A stretch of DNA of 37,499 bases from Natrialbaceae archaeon (GTDB lineage: Archaea; Halobacteriota; Halobacteria; Halobacteriales; Natrialbaceae), in contig PWMF01000135.1 in NCBI GenBank assembly GCA_003559215.1, positions 1 through 37,499 of the forward strand. The letters are read 5' to 3'. How positions within the stretch are numbered: position 1 is the first letter of the stretch; each line of letters begins with the position of its first letter. Positions 23,466-31,635 of the stretch are shown here, piece by piece. The notes below the pieces were generated by a model that was not told the origin of the DNA, made no database searches, and saw only the letters and a program-made list of their open reading frames with translations. Made by a program: the position numbers and the translations under genes.

Positions 23466-24017
23466 ATGACCGAGCGAGATCGACCGGGTCGGCGCACCGT
23501 GCTCGCGTCGCTCGGAACCGGGGTCACGCTGTCGCTCGCCGGCTGTGCCGATGCCGTCGACGAGATCGAGGACGGCGACGTCGGTGGCGTCGACCTCGTG
23601 GACGGCGTTGGGTTAGGGAGCACCGATCCTGACTACCAGAGCGGAACGGTCGACGTCGACGGCGAGGAACGAACCGACGAGGAGATAGCTATCGCCGAGC
23701 AGTTCGCAGAGCAGGAGATCGACGAGGGCGTGACGCCGCGAGACAACCTCGTCGTCGCGGACCACGAGTTCGTCCTCGAGGACGACTACCGGGGGTCGAC
23801 CGTACAGGGGACCGTCGAGAACAACCGTGACAACCGCATCGAGACCATCGAAGTTCGGGTTCGAGTCTACAACGACGAGGGAGGACGAATCGGCCACTAC
23901 CTCGACAGCACCGTCGACCTCGACGACGGCTCGGAGTGGGAGTTCGAGGTGATCGTTCTCGAGTCGCCCGAGGACGTCGCCGAGTACGATATCGCGGTGC
24001 TGGGGACGCCCTCGTAG
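23466..24017 (+). CDS. FxLYD-domain Tat lipoprotein, copy 2
   Basis: A 183-aa paralogue of the gene at 21516. Signal GRRTVLASLGTGVTLSLAGC with lipobox Cys27, a longer acidic spacer (EIEDGDVGGVDLVDG), then the FxLYD domain from HEFVLEDDYRGSTVQGTVE to the shared ending (DIAVLGTPS here, DVAVIGTPS in copy 1). The ATG at 23466 was chosen because the signal begins directly after it. The two lipoproteins flank halocyanin and HPP genes, so they may serve the same surface complex, but this rests on position only. Convergent with the winged-helix gene. Confidence 0.82.
   Translation: MTERDRPGRRTVLASLGTGVTLSLAGCADAVDEIEDGDVGGVDLVDGVGLGSTDPDYQSGTVDVDGEERTDEEIAIAEQFAEQEIDEGVTPRDNLVVADHEFVLEDDYRGSTVQGTVENNRDNRIETIEVRVRVYNDEGGRIGHYLDSTVDLDDGSEWEFEVIVLESPEDVAEYDIAVLGTPS
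23762..23803 (+). repeat. 42-bp exact repeat, copy 2 (in FxLYD lipoprotein gene)
   Basis: Second copy of the sequence at 21755-21796, in the same reading frame and domain position. Confidence 0.85.
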
Positions 24018-24048
24018 CTGAGAGGCGACCCCGCGTCGAAACGCGCAC

Positions 24049-24381
24049 TTACAACAACCGGTCCGAAACGTCCTCGTAAACCGTCTCCCTCGATTCGGAG
24101 AGCGCGTAGCTCGGCCGTCCCTTCCCCGTCGGTGACCGTTCCCCGGTCCCGACCTCCTCGACGATCCCCTCGTCCTCGAGGCGGTACAACGATCGCATGA
24201 CGTCGGCCTCCGTGACCGTTCCGACGACCTCTGACTCGAGGTCGTCGAGCCGCGTTCGGCAGGTCCGACGGACCTCGTGGGTCTGTGCGGGGATCTCGTC
24301 GTTTCGATGGGCGTCGGCGACGGCGAGCAGTACCAGCTGTTCGGTCAGCGAGAGCGAGTCGATCGCTTCTGATGCCACCAT
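24049..24381 (-). CDS. Stand-alone Orc1/Cdc6-type winged-helix protein
   Basis: A 110-aa protein that looks like the C-terminal winged-helix domain of archaeal Orc1/Cdc6 without the AAA+ ATPase. It has AIDSLSLTEQLVLLAVADAH at the start, a central helical stretch, TEADVMRSLYRLEDEGIVEE as the recognition-helix region, and a wing with TGKGRPSYALSES. Such orphan domains probably act as DNA-binding regulators; binding to replication origins is possible but not indicated by anything else here. It lies 98 bp downstream of pspA on the same strand. Confidence 0.75.
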   Translation of the reverse strand: MVASEAIDSLSLTEQLVLLAVADAHRNDEIPAQTHEVRRTCRTRLDDLESEVVGTVTEADVMRSLYRLEDEGIVEEVGTGERSPTGKGRPSYALSESRETVYEDVSDRLL

Positions 24382-24479
24382 ACGCGGCCGTAGGACCTGC
24401 CGGATGGTAGCAGTTACCCTCGCTCTACGATCGTGAAAACACGGCTATCTTCACCGGTACTCCGCTCGAAACCCGTCGA

Positions 24480-25307
24480 TCAGGCGTTCTCCTCTTCCTG
24501 GAGCTCCTCGAGCTCTGCATCGATCTCGGTGTTGTCGACGTCGGCCTCGAGGTCCTCGAGTTCCTCCTCGTCGACCGACTCGGGCTCGGGTTCGGCGTCC
24601 GCCTCGGAGCCGCCGCCGACCTCCGATCTGAGCGTCTCGAGTTCGGCCTCGACGCCGCTGTCGGTCGAGAGCTCCTCGAGTTCGCGGTCGATATTGTCCT
24701 TGTCCGAGAGAACGTCCTCGAATGCACCCGACTCCTGGAGTTCGTCGAGGGCTGCTGCGCGGGCCTCCATGTCCTCGGTCTGCTCTTCGGCACGCTCGAT
24801 GGCGCGGCCGACGTCCTCGAACTCCTCTCCGGTAGCCGTCATCGCCTCCGAGACCGTCGAGCTCGCCTTGGCGGCCTCGTGGCGGGCCTTCATCGTCTCC
24901 TTTTTCGTGCGGAACTCCTCGATGCGGTTCTGGAGCTCGTCTTTCTGGTCGATCAGGCTGTCCTGCTGGCTCTGGAGCTTCGAGATCTGGCGTTCCAGAT
25001 CCTCGATCTGGTTCATCTTCGTCTTCTTTTTCTCCAGGGCGCGCCGGGCCAGATCCTCCCGGTCCTGCTGGACGGCCGTCCGGGCCTGGTCGTTGTGTTT
25101 CTCGACGTTCTCCTCGAGGCGTTTCTTCTGCATCTCGAGGCGTTTCTTCTGGGTCGTCAGATCCGCGATCCCGCGTTTGACCTGCTGGAGCTGATCGCGC
25201 ATCTGCTCGTAGGAGTAGTCGAGCGTCTCGGTCGGGTCCTCGGCCCGGTTGAGCACCGAGTTGATCTTCGAGCGGATGACGTAGGAGGTCCGAGAGAGGA
25301 TGCCCAT
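24480..25307 (-). CDS. pspA: PspA/IM30 (Vipp1) family membrane-stress protein
   Basis: A 275-aa ESCRT-III superfamily protein that binds and remodels the inner face of the membrane under stress. It has the typical opening MGILSRTSYVIRSKINSVLN, then an almost continuous Glu/Lys/Arg/Gln-rich coiled coil from about 25 to 185, and DYSYEQMRDQLQQVKRGIADL in helix 1. The C-terminal 60 residues are highly acidic (EEELEDLEADVDN), a haloarchaeal extension. The ATG at 25307 lies about 28 bp from TTAAAAA (25332-25338). An inverted repeat (25304-25321) overlaps the start codon. Confidence 0.92.
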   Translation of the reverse strand: MGILSRTSYVIRSKINSVLNRAEDPTETLDYSYEQMRDQLQQVKRGIADLTTQKKRLEMQKKRLEENVEKHNDQARTAVQQDREDLARRALEKKKTKMNQIEDLERQISKLQSQQDSLIDQKDELQNRIEEFRTKKETMKARHEAAKASSTVSEAMTATGEEFEDVGRAIERAEEQTEDMEARAAALDELQESGAFEDVLSDKDNIDRELEELSTDSGVEAELETLRSEVGGGSEADAEPEPESVDEEELEDLEADVDNTEIDAELEELQEEENA

Positions 25308-25338
25308 ACGCCTACGTATGGTTCCCCGCCCTTAAAAA
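25304..25338 (-). promoter_or_regulatory. pspA promoter with dyad at the transcription start
   Basis: The minus-strand TATA element is TTTTTAA (25332-25338). The inverted repeat CCATACG...CGTATGG (25304-25310 and 25315-25321, 4-bp spacer) covers the expected transcription start and the ATG, a position suited to a repressor. Confidence 0.45.
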
Positions 25339-25498
25339 CATCACATCAGCGACAGTCGTGCCGAGATCGGTGCCGTGTGTGGTTCCTCGCCGCAGATTTC
25401 TCGCGGCTCGCGGCTCGCTCGGACGCCCGGAGCTCGGCCGGAGGAGAAGTCAAGCCGACTGCGGTACCTACTACTGGGTCGGAACGCAACCCACGGCC

Positions 25499-26125
25499 AT
25501 GACCGACATACTCGTTCCCGGCGCTCGCGACGTCCGGGGAACGCTCGAGGTGCCCGACGACGAACCCGAGGCCGTCGTCGTCGCCTGCCCGCCCCATCCC
25601 CAACACGGCGGCTCCCGCAGCGACGGGCGACTGCTGGCGGTGAGCGAAGCGCTTCGCGAGGCGGGAGTCGCTTGCTTGCGGTTCGACTACGGTCCGTGGG
25701 ACGACGGCTACGGCGAGCGCGAGGACGTTCGCAACGCGATCCGGTGGGCCGACGACCGATACGACCGGGTCGGGGTCTTCGGCTACAGCTTCGGCGCGTC
25801 CCAGGCGCTGCTGGCGGCCGCGGACGTCGATCGACCGCTCCTCGGCGTCGCCGCGCTCGCGCCCACCGCGTCGCTGGGGACGGGCGACCACGGGAGCGAA
25901 GACGATCTCGACGCGGTCGCCGCGCTGTCGACCCTCGAGGTGCCGACTCTGATCCTCTACGGCGAGCGCGACACCACCGTCGACTGGGACCCCGTCGTCG
26001 AACTGGCCCGCGAGCGGGACGACGAAACGGTGGCGCTGCCGGCCGATCACTTCTTCCTCGGAACTCGCGAGGAGATCGCACGGAGCGTCGGCGAGTTCTT
26101 CGACCGGCTGTTCGCCGAATCCTGA
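25499..26125 (+). CDS. Alpha/beta hydrolase of the small dienelactone-hydrolase type
   Basis: A 208-aa single-domain hydrolase. The oxyanion region is CPPHPQHGGSR (30-40), the nucleophile elbow is GYSFGAS with Ser97, and the triad is completed by Asp158 (YGERDTTVD) and His184 (LPADHFFLG). This matches the compact archaeal and bacterial hydrolases that begin with PHPxxGG; the natural ester or thioester is unknown. The ATG at 25499 starts the conserved region. Divergent from pspA, with 191 bp between them. Cytoplasmic. Confidence 0.88.
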   Translation: MTDILVPGARDVRGTLEVPDDEPEAVVVACPPHPQHGGSRSDGRLLAVSEALREAGVACLRFDYGPWDDGYGEREDVRNAIRWADDRYDRVGVFGYSFGASQALLAAADVDRPLLGVAALAPTASLGTGDHGSEDDLDAVAALSTLEVPTLILYGERDTTVDWDPVVELARERDDETVALPADHFFLGTREEIARSVGEFFDRLFAES

Positions 26126-26334
26126 GCGACTCGGACTCGGCGCGGGAGAAACCACCGACTACGTCCGAGTAATCGCTGTCTGTGTCGCCGCCGTTTGCCG
26201 GCTCGGCACTTGTCGGGGCGAAAATTCGCCCAAACACTCGCGTCCCACGTTACGGTGTCCCATCCCTCGAGGAGCGAGTCTTCCTTGAGCGCTTAACAAT
26301 AGTTCCGGGACTGTTCCGATTGCCTGGAGTATCA
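26126..26334. promoter_or_regulatory. Intergenic region with promoter before the WbqC operon
   Basis: GCTTAACAATAG (26291-26302) is a good TATA box about 40 bp before an ATG at 26335. Otherwise I see nothing recognisable. Confidence 0.45.
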
Positions 26335-26436
26335 ATGAAACTGAAGACGTTTCGGGACCGTCGCCCGGTCGGACTCGACGCCCGTCGAGCGGACGGGGTC
26401 GTCCCGAGGAGGGAACGGTGGGGTGGTGTGTCGTGA
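26335..26436 (+). CDS. Possible 33-aa leader ORF overlapping the WbqC start
   Basis: Short ORF MKLKTFRDRRPVGLDARR... of 33 codons. For it: a well-placed ribosome site GGAG (26326-26329, 5 nt before the ATG), a TATA box at the right distance, and a stop that overlaps the next start as GTGA. Against it: the product is Arg-rich and basic, like many non-coding frames in GC-rich DNA. It may work as a leader that couples translation to the WbqC gene rather than as a protein. Weakly supported. Confidence 0.28.
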   Translation: MKLKTFRDRRPVGLDARRADGVVPRRERWGGVS

Positions 26437-27194
26437 GCGAATCGTTCGATCGGTCGTCGACCGCGTCCGAGTCAGGTGCGACGGGGTCGGCTGCCGACGA
26501 GCGAGGCCGTACCGTTGCGATCCACCAGCCGAACTACCTGCCCTGGCTCGGTTACTTCGAGAAGATCAAGCAGAGCGACGTCTTCGTCCTTCTCGACGAC
26601 GCCGAGTACAGCTCCGGATCCTGGATCAACCGAAACAAGATCAAGACGCCACACGGCTGGACGTGGCTCACCGTCCCGGTCCGAGGGACGAGCGGGCCGA
26701 TCGCGGACGTCGAGATCGTCGACGACGGGTGGCGCGAAACCCACCGGAAGAGCCTGCAGGCGAGCTACGGCGGCGCGGCCCACTACGAGGAGTTCGGGGC
26801 CTTCTTCGCGGCGACCTACGCGCGCTCGTGGGAGTCGCTGTGCGAGCTGAACGTCCACCTGCTCCGGCAGCTCGCCGACCGACTCGAGCTCGACTGCGAG
26901 TTCGTCCGCGCGTCGACCCTCGAGGTCGCCGCCTCGGGGTGCGAGCGGATCGTCCGGCTCTGTGCGGAGCTCGGCGCCGATCGGTACTACTCGGGAGAGG
27001 GGGCTCGGTCCTACAACGACCCGGCGCTGTTCGAGGACGCGGGGATCACACTCGAGTACCAGTCGTTCGACCCGCCCCGATACGAGCAGCGCTTCGGTGA
27101 GTTCCTGCCGACCCTCTCGGTCGTCGACCCGCTGCTGAACGTCGGGGTCGAAGGGACCCGGGATCTACTCGAGACGGTGACCGACGATGCGTAG
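26433..27194 (+). CDS. WbqC family protein (surface polysaccharide biosynthesis)
   Basis: A 253-aa WbqC-like protein; bacterial relatives sit in O-antigen and surface-glycan clusters, with no well-defined reaction. The diagnostic start AIHQPNYLPWLGYFEKI (residues 29-45) is followed by DVFVLLDDAEYSSGSWINRN and a GWTWLTVPV strand, then RYYSGEGARSYND and the final PLLNVG. It begins with GTG at 26433, because the frame before it merges into a leader and there is no ATG. It overlaps the deacetylase-like gene by 8 bp, so the two are co-translated. It likely acts on a nucleotide sugar or glycan in the cytoplasm, by inference. Confidence 0.87.
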   Translation: MSESFDRSSTASESGATGSAADERGRTVAIHQPNYLPWLGYFEKIKQSDVFVLLDDAEYSSGSWINRNKIKTPHGWTWLTVPVRGTSGPIADVEIVDDGWRETHRKSLQASYGGAAHYEEFGAFFAATYARSWESLCELNVHLLRQLADRLELDCEFVRASTLEVAASGCERIVRLCAELGADRYYSGEGARSYNDPALFEDAGITLEYQSFDPPRYEQRFGEFLPTLSVVDPLLNVGVEGTRDLLETVTDDA

Positions 27195-27981
27195 CGCCGA
27201 CCTCGAGGGGTGGGCGGAGGACTTCAGCTACGACTACTACCGGACGCTGCTGGAGACGCTGCGGACGACCTTCGAACTCCGGACGCTCTCGGAGTACCGG
27301 CCCGACCGCTCGCCGGACGAACGGGTCGCGTTCGTCCGCCACGACGTCGACGTCTGCCTCGAGCGGGCCGTCGAGATGGCCGAGCTCGAACACGAACTCG
27401 GCGTCCGCTCGACGTACATGGTCCTGCCGGACACGCCGCTGTACGACCTCGAGGAGGAGCGGGACCTGCTCCACCTCATCCACGAGTTCGGCCACGAGAT
27501 CGCCCTCCACTGCGATCTCTCCGATGTCGAGCCCGACGAGCCCGTCGACCGCGACGGACTAGCGCCGAGCGAGCGCCGGCGGGTCGACGCCGCCGGACGG
27601 TACCTGGAGGAGCTGGGAATCGACCCGGTCGCCTCCGTCTCCTTTCACCGTCCGTCCGAGCGGGTCCTCGAGGGGTCCCGGACGATCGCCGGGATGGTAA
27701 ACGCCTACAACCCGGACCTACTGTCGGCGTACATTTCCGACTCGAGCGGCCGGTGGCGCGAGGGAGAGCCCCTCGGGTCGGTCATCGCCAACGCCGATGC
27801 TGATCGGCTGCAGGTGTTGACCCACCCCGTCTGGTGGGGGGCGGAGCACGAACCGCCGCTCGAGCGCTTCGCCGCGGTCGCCGACCGGTTCGACGCGACC
27901 GACCCGCAAACGTACGAGGAGCTCGTCTCGATCTACGCGCCCTACAGCGAACGGGTCGACGCGGATCGGATCCTCGCCTGA
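27187..27981 (+). CDS. NodB-like polysaccharide deacetylase family protein
   Basis: A 264-aa protein with the fold signatures of carbohydrate esterase family 4. Catalytic and metal residues sit in RHDVDVCLERAVEMAELE (HDVD at 52-55) and the H-x4-H pair His103 and His108 in HEIALHCD. GVRSTYMVLPDTPLYDL is the strand typical of the polysaccharide deacetylase-like group. It has no signal peptide, so it would work on a cytoplasmic sugar or lipid-linked glycan. It overlaps the WbqC gene by 8 bp and probably acts on the same glycan. The substrate is unknown. Confidence 0.82.
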   Translation: MRSADLEGWAEDFSYDYYRTLLETLRTTFELRTLSEYRPDRSPDERVAFVRHDVDVCLERAVEMAELEHELGVRSTYMVLPDTPLYDLEEERDLLHLIHEFGHEIALHCDLSDVEPDEPVDRDGLAPSERRRVDAAGRYLEELGIDPVASVSFHRPSERVLEGSRTIAGMVNAYNPDLLSAYISDSSGRWREGEPLGSVIANADADRLQVLTHPVWWGAEHEPPLERFAAVADRFDATDPQTYEELVSIYAPYSERVDADRILA

Positions 27982-28030
27982 CGCGAGATCGTCCTCGTTT
28001 TCGGCGTGTTCGACGCCGCAGCCGAGGCGA

Positions 28031-29848
28031 TCAGTCCCGACCGTGTCGCGTGACGCACTTCGGGAGGCCGATCAGTTCGACGGGTTCCGAATTATCCGGC
28101 GAGTAGACGACCATCTGGCCCTTCTCCATGTAGGGGACCTTCGACTCGAGGTTCGAGGGGATGTTGACGCTCTTGATCGCGTCCTCGTCGCCGAGGTTGA
28201 GCACGACGGTGGTGTTGATCTGCTTGAAGACGGCGTCGTCGATGTCCTGGGGATCCTGCGTGATCAGGAAGAGCCCGAGCCGTTCCTTGCGGCCCTGCTT
28301 TGCGGCCTCGGTGAACTTCGTGATGACCTTCCGGGCCTGGACGCTGTCGGCGTCGGTGAGGAAGTTGTGGGCCTCGTCCATCCCCAGTACGAGTGGCGTC
28401 TCCTTGATCCGGTCGTACGTCGGATCGTTCGAGAGCTTCTCGTCGATCAGCAGCGAGGACAGCGCGAGGACGACGGCCTCCGTCGCACGGGTGTTCGAGA
28501 CGTGGTAGGTTGGGACGACGGTGAGGCCACCGGGACGGACGAACTCGTGGATCAGCTCCGTGATCGGACGGGCGTCCTGATCGAAGACGTCCTCGAAGCC
28601 GAACACCCGCCGTCGAACGGCGTCGTAGGTTGCCTCGTGGACCCGGCCGGACTCGTCTAACTCCTCGCGCAACGCGGGATCGTCGAGGAACGACTTGAAC
28701 CCCGCGTAGGAGCCGTCGTTCCCGGCCTCTGTAAAGAAGCGATCGAGGAGGTACGTCAGGGCGCCGTACTGGTTGTCGTTGAGCGAACCGCCCGAGACGA
28801 GCCAGGGACGGCTCCGACACATCGAGAAGGGGATCGTGAACTCCACGCACTCGGCGCGGTGGTGGCCCGCCGAGTAGCTGGCGTCGCCGACCTTCGGCAC
28901 GAACGCCGTAGTGTCCGAGACGCCGCCGTGGGCGACCCCCTCCCGCTCGAGCCGGCGGGCGAACTCGTCGCCCAACTCGGGGTTGTCGTCGTGCATCTGG
29001 GCGTACTCGTCTTGGGGGTCGAACTGAACGACGGCCGGGCCGACGGTGCGCCCGTCCTCCATGGGGTACTGGCGCTCGTCGGCGAGGTACTGGCGGAGGA
29101 CGTTCTTCGCGGCGTGGGTCTTCCCCGATCCCGTCCCGCCGGCGACCAGGGTGTGTCGGAACACGAGCGGATCGCCGGCCTCGTAATCGTCCTTCAGCCG
29201 GTAGTCGATCGTCGGTGGGGAGGCCGCCGTCCGAACCTTCTCGCCGCCGACCGAGAGGTGGCCGAGGAAGACCCCGTCCTCGGGCATCTTCAGCCCGGTC
29301 TTGATCTCGGTCGTGTCGTTGGCCTGCCGGACGACCGTCTGTGGCTTGGGGACGCGGTCGGTCATCCGCCGTTTGAGTTCGCCGTCTTCTTCGTAGAGGA
29401 CGGCGACGGGCTCGAGGGAGGCGACGAACTTGTAGTCGGCCTCGTCGACGTCGCTTCGGCGCATCGCGCGGCGGGCGTGGATCTCCGTCGCGTCGTCGGC
29501 GTGGTACTGCTGGGCGTACTCGAGCCCGGTGATCCGACAGAACAGGGTCTCGCCGTCGGGATAGGGCGCGACTAGATAGCTGCCGATCCGGACCGACGAA
29601 CGGTTGCCGCTGGTGACGTACGCCCGCAGTGACGTTTCCTCTTCGTCCTCGGCGATGCGAAGGCCCTGGGAGACACAGATCGTTCCGATGCCGACGTCCT
29701 CGCCCCGCGGTTCGACGTTCGCGGGTTCGAACCCGCTCGAATCCGTCGGCTCCTCGGTCGCCGACGCCGACGTCGACGCGCTCGATTCGGCCGTCGAATC
29801 GGCGTCCGCGTCGGCGTCGAACTCGCTGAAATCACCCAGATCCGTCAT
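28031..29848 (-). CDS. herA: HerA-type hexameric DNA translocase/helicase (AAA+ ATPase)
   Basis: A 605-aa HerA/FtsK-superfamily ATPase that works with the nuclease NurA in DNA end resection. After an acidic N-terminal tail (1-50) comes a HAS-barrel-like domain (about 50-170). Walker A GGTGSGKT is at 237-244, PAVVQFDPQDEYAQ at about 271-284, and Walker B LVLGMDEAHNF at 486-496. LFLITQDPQDIDDAV (about 526-540) matches the HerA sensor region. It is longer than Sulfolobus HerA mainly because of the tail. nurA lies 2.5 kb away in this window. The divergent or upstream region 29849-29930 has ACAAACG near 29872-29878 as a possible TATA element. Other HerA-like ATPases exist in haloarchaea, so partner assignment is inference. 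Confidence 0.88.
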   Translation of the reverse strand: MTDLGDFSEFDADADADSTAESSASTSASATEEPTDSSGFEPANVEPRGEDVGIGTICVSQGLRIAEDEEETSLRAYVTSGNRSSVRIGSYLVAPYPDGETLFCRITGLEYAQQYHADDATEIHARRAMRRSDVDEADYKFVASLEPVAVLYEEDGELKRRMTDRVPKPQTVVRQANDTTEIKTGLKMPEDGVFLGHLSVGGEKVRTAASPPTIDYRLKDDYEAGDPLVFRHTLVAGGTGSGKTHAAKNVLRQYLADERQYPMEDGRTVGPAVVQFDPQDEYAQMHDDNPELGDEFARRLEREGVAHGGVSDTTAFVPKVGDASYSAGHHRAECVEFTIPFSMCRSRPWLVSGGSLNDNQYGALTYLLDRFFTEAGNDGSYAGFKSFLDDPALREELDESGRVHEATYDAVRRRVFGFEDVFDQDARPITELIHEFVRPGGLTVVPTYHVSNTRATEAVVLALSSLLIDEKLSNDPTYDRIKETPLVLGMDEAHNFLTDADSVQARKVITKFTEAAKQGRKERLGLFLITQDPQDIDDAVFKQINTTVVLNLGDEDAIKSVNIPSNLESKVPYMEKGQMVVYSPDNSEPVELIGLPKCVTRHGRD

Positions 29849-29930
29849 ATCGGCTCCATGAGGGGCCGCCTACAAACGCGTTTCCCTCCGGTCGCGGATG
29901 GGCGTGAAGAAGTCGGACGCAGGTAGTCGC

Positions 29931-30533
29931 TCAGTTCGTCGACGGCGTTGATCGGTTCGGCCCCCGTACCATCCCGGATCGGGGATCGAACTCGATCGCG
30001 CCGACGTCTGCCATCGCCGGGAGGTGGACGTGGTAAAGCGCGAGGCGAGCCTCGGAGCCCTCCGAGAGCGAGTCGACGTCCCGCTCGATCAGTTCGGCAG
30101 CGAGGGTGTCGACCGAAACCGGCCGATCCAGCTCCGCGAGCATCGCGTACAGCTGGGTCCGAACCGGGTGGACGAGCGTTTCGAGCGTCCGTCCATCAGC
30201 CCGATTCCGGTCCTCGAGCAGCCTCGAGAGGTCGGCGACCGGGAGTGACCGCTCGATCGGCAGGGAGGCGGTCTCGCCGTCCCACTCGAGAATCCCGTGG
30301 TCGGCCAGTCGTGGCAGATGGTTGTGGACGAGCTCGATCCGGATCTCCTCCCGGTCGGCCGACTCCCGAGCCGCGATGGCGTCGGCGAGATCCTCGAGGG
30401 TGCATGACCCGTTCTCGAGGGCCGCCAGCAGGTGAATCCGTCTCGGATGTCGAAGGGCATCGTACCACTCACGCGAGACGGCTGCCAGTCCACCCTGTGA
30501 CCCATCGTCACTGGTCCGTGCGTCCGAACTCAT
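29931..30533 (-). CDS. DUF7344-type tandem winged-helix regulator
   Basis: A 200-aa haloarchaeal transcription regulator with two related winged-helix units. The first spans about 22-95, from LRHPRRIHLLAALENGSCTL to LVHNHLPRLADHGILEWD. The second spans about 115-185, with LVHPVRTQLYAMLAEL and LYHVHLPAMADVGAIEFD. The repeated HxHLPxxADxGxxExD pattern is the mark of this group. The ligand and target genes are unknown. The minus-strand GTTTATT near 30559-30565 lies about 28 bp before the ATG at 30533. It lies next to herA on the same strand with an 82-bp gap. Confidence 0.8.
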   Translation of the reverse strand: MSSDARTSDDGSQGGLAAVSREWYDALRHPRRIHLLAALENGSCTLEDLADAIAARESADREEIRIELVHNHLPRLADHGILEWDGETASLPIERSLPVADLSRLLEDRNRADGRTLETLVHPVRTQLYAMLAELDRPVSVDTLAAELIERDVDSLSEGSEARLALYHVHLPAMADVGAIEFDPRSGMVRGPNRSTPSTN

Positions 30534-30774
30534 TATCCAAACGCAGTACTGCTACGGGAATAAACCCGGTCCCGAAACAGTTTGGGTTAGAAATATTATA
30601 TGTGTGCGACGATCGGGCGAAACCCGTCCGTTGGCCGCCGACGGGCGGCGACTTCGCCGATGGGGACCGGTCATCCGAACGTCGTCGATCGGACGCGCCC
30701 GAGTTTCGAGCGATTCGAACGCGGAGCGACTTGAGTGCGGGTATTTTTTGCATCTGGGGGACGTAGCTGAACGC
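30534..30774. promoter_or_regulatory. Divergent promoter region with several AT-rich elements
   Basis: Holds the minus-strand TATA for the DUF7344-type gene (near 30559-30565), an AT-rich AAATATTATATG (30591-30602) of unknown use, and the plus-strand TATA GTATTTTTTG (30741-30750), 29 bp before the ATG at 30775. No ORF of its own looks genuine. Confidence 0.5.
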
Positions 30775-31104
30775 ATGTTCATCGTACGCGGTTGCGCGGG
30801 CGGAACCGAACTCACCGGAACGGTGTACGAGCGGGGGGAGCGACCGCCGTCGTTCCGGGGTGCACCCGACGAGGACGCCGCGTACGTCTGGATCTGCGAC
30901 GAGTTCTACGAGGTCGACAGCGGCGGCAGCGTGCAGGTCGTCGACGGCCGTGAGGTCAACCTCGCCTTCGAGTCGCCGATGCCCCGCGGGTTCGACACCC
31001 GCGAGCAGGCCCTCGAGGCCGCGAAAGAACACGTCCGCACGCAGTTCGCCAGGATCGGCGTCGACCCGGAGTCGGTCGAGCTCGAGGTCGAACGGGACCC
31101 ATAG
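30775..31104 (+). CDS. Conserved small haloarchaeal protein, DUF7113-like
   Basis: A 109-aa acidic soluble protein: MFIVRGCAGGTELTGTVYER at the start, APDEDAAYVWICDEFYEVDS in the middle and EQALEAAKEHVRTQFARIG near the end. I connect this pattern with haloarchaeal DUF7113 from memory. There is no known catalytic motif, signal or membrane helix. The ATG at 30775 is fixed by the TATA box 29 bp upstream, so upstream in-frame starts are not used. Function unknown. Confidence 0.78.
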   Translation: MFIVRGCAGGTELTGTVYERGERPPSFRGAPDEDAAYVWICDEFYEVDSGGSVQVVDGREVNLAFESPMPRGFDTREQALEAAKEHVRTQFARIGVDPESVELEVERDP

Positions 31105-31170
31105 GACGCGTCCTCGAATCGTGTTGAACCCCAGTTCATCGAATCGCTGCCCAGGCGTAGTGACCGAACG

Positions 31171-31359
31171 TCAGTCTGTTTGCTTCTCCTTTGGAGGTGT
31201 ACTGACCGATTCTTCGATGATCTCAAACTCAGTCGATCCGCATTCGCAGGACTGTTTTCCAATTGGTTGAATCGCACCACCCGGCCAGATCTCCCCGGCA
31301 TAGACGGTACCGCAGGAGATACAGGTAATAGCGCCCCGTTCGCTCTCTCCATCAGGCAT
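31171..31359 (-). CDS. Small zinc-ribbon protein
   Basis: A 62-aa protein with a zinc-ribbon pattern: CISCGTVY in the first half and CECGSTEFEI in the second, giving Cys-x2-Cys and Cys-x-Cys pairs suited to bind one Zn. The in-frame ATG at 31386 is unlikely, because the TATA box (ATTATACT, about 31385-31392) overlaps it; the ATG at 31359 lies about 30 bp downstream of that box. Lower G+C than its neighbours. A nucleic-acid or protein-binding adaptor is the usual guess; function unknown. Confidence 0.62.
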   Translation of the reverse strand: MPDGESERGAITCISCGTVYAGEIWPGGAIQPIGKQSCECGSTEFEIIEESVSTPPKEKQTD

Positions 31360-31635
31360 TGGATCACCTATTCTTCGGTGGCTCATTATACTTTGTGTGA
31401 TAGTTTGAGTGAATCAATCCAGCTGTTGTGTTGACTACCTGCATCTAGTATCGCTCGAGGGAACTCCCGAGGATTCGAGGAGTCCGGCCGGTTCGAAACG
31501 GCCTGCTCCCGGTGACACCTGAAGGGGTTATCCCGCTTGACTACCGAGGTCCGATATGCAGTGGTGCGACCAGCCGACGGGATCGCCCGGGAGCGAGAGT
31601 TCGGGGATCGAAGCCGAAGCCCGGAGGGAGGGAGC
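31360..31635. promoter_or_regulatory. 276-bp intergenic region before RNase HI
   Basis: Holds the minus-strand TATA box at 31385-31392. Apart from in-frame upstream codons of the RNase HI ORF, whose predicted extension (31537-31635) I do not think is used, I see nothing recognisable. Confidence 0.4.
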
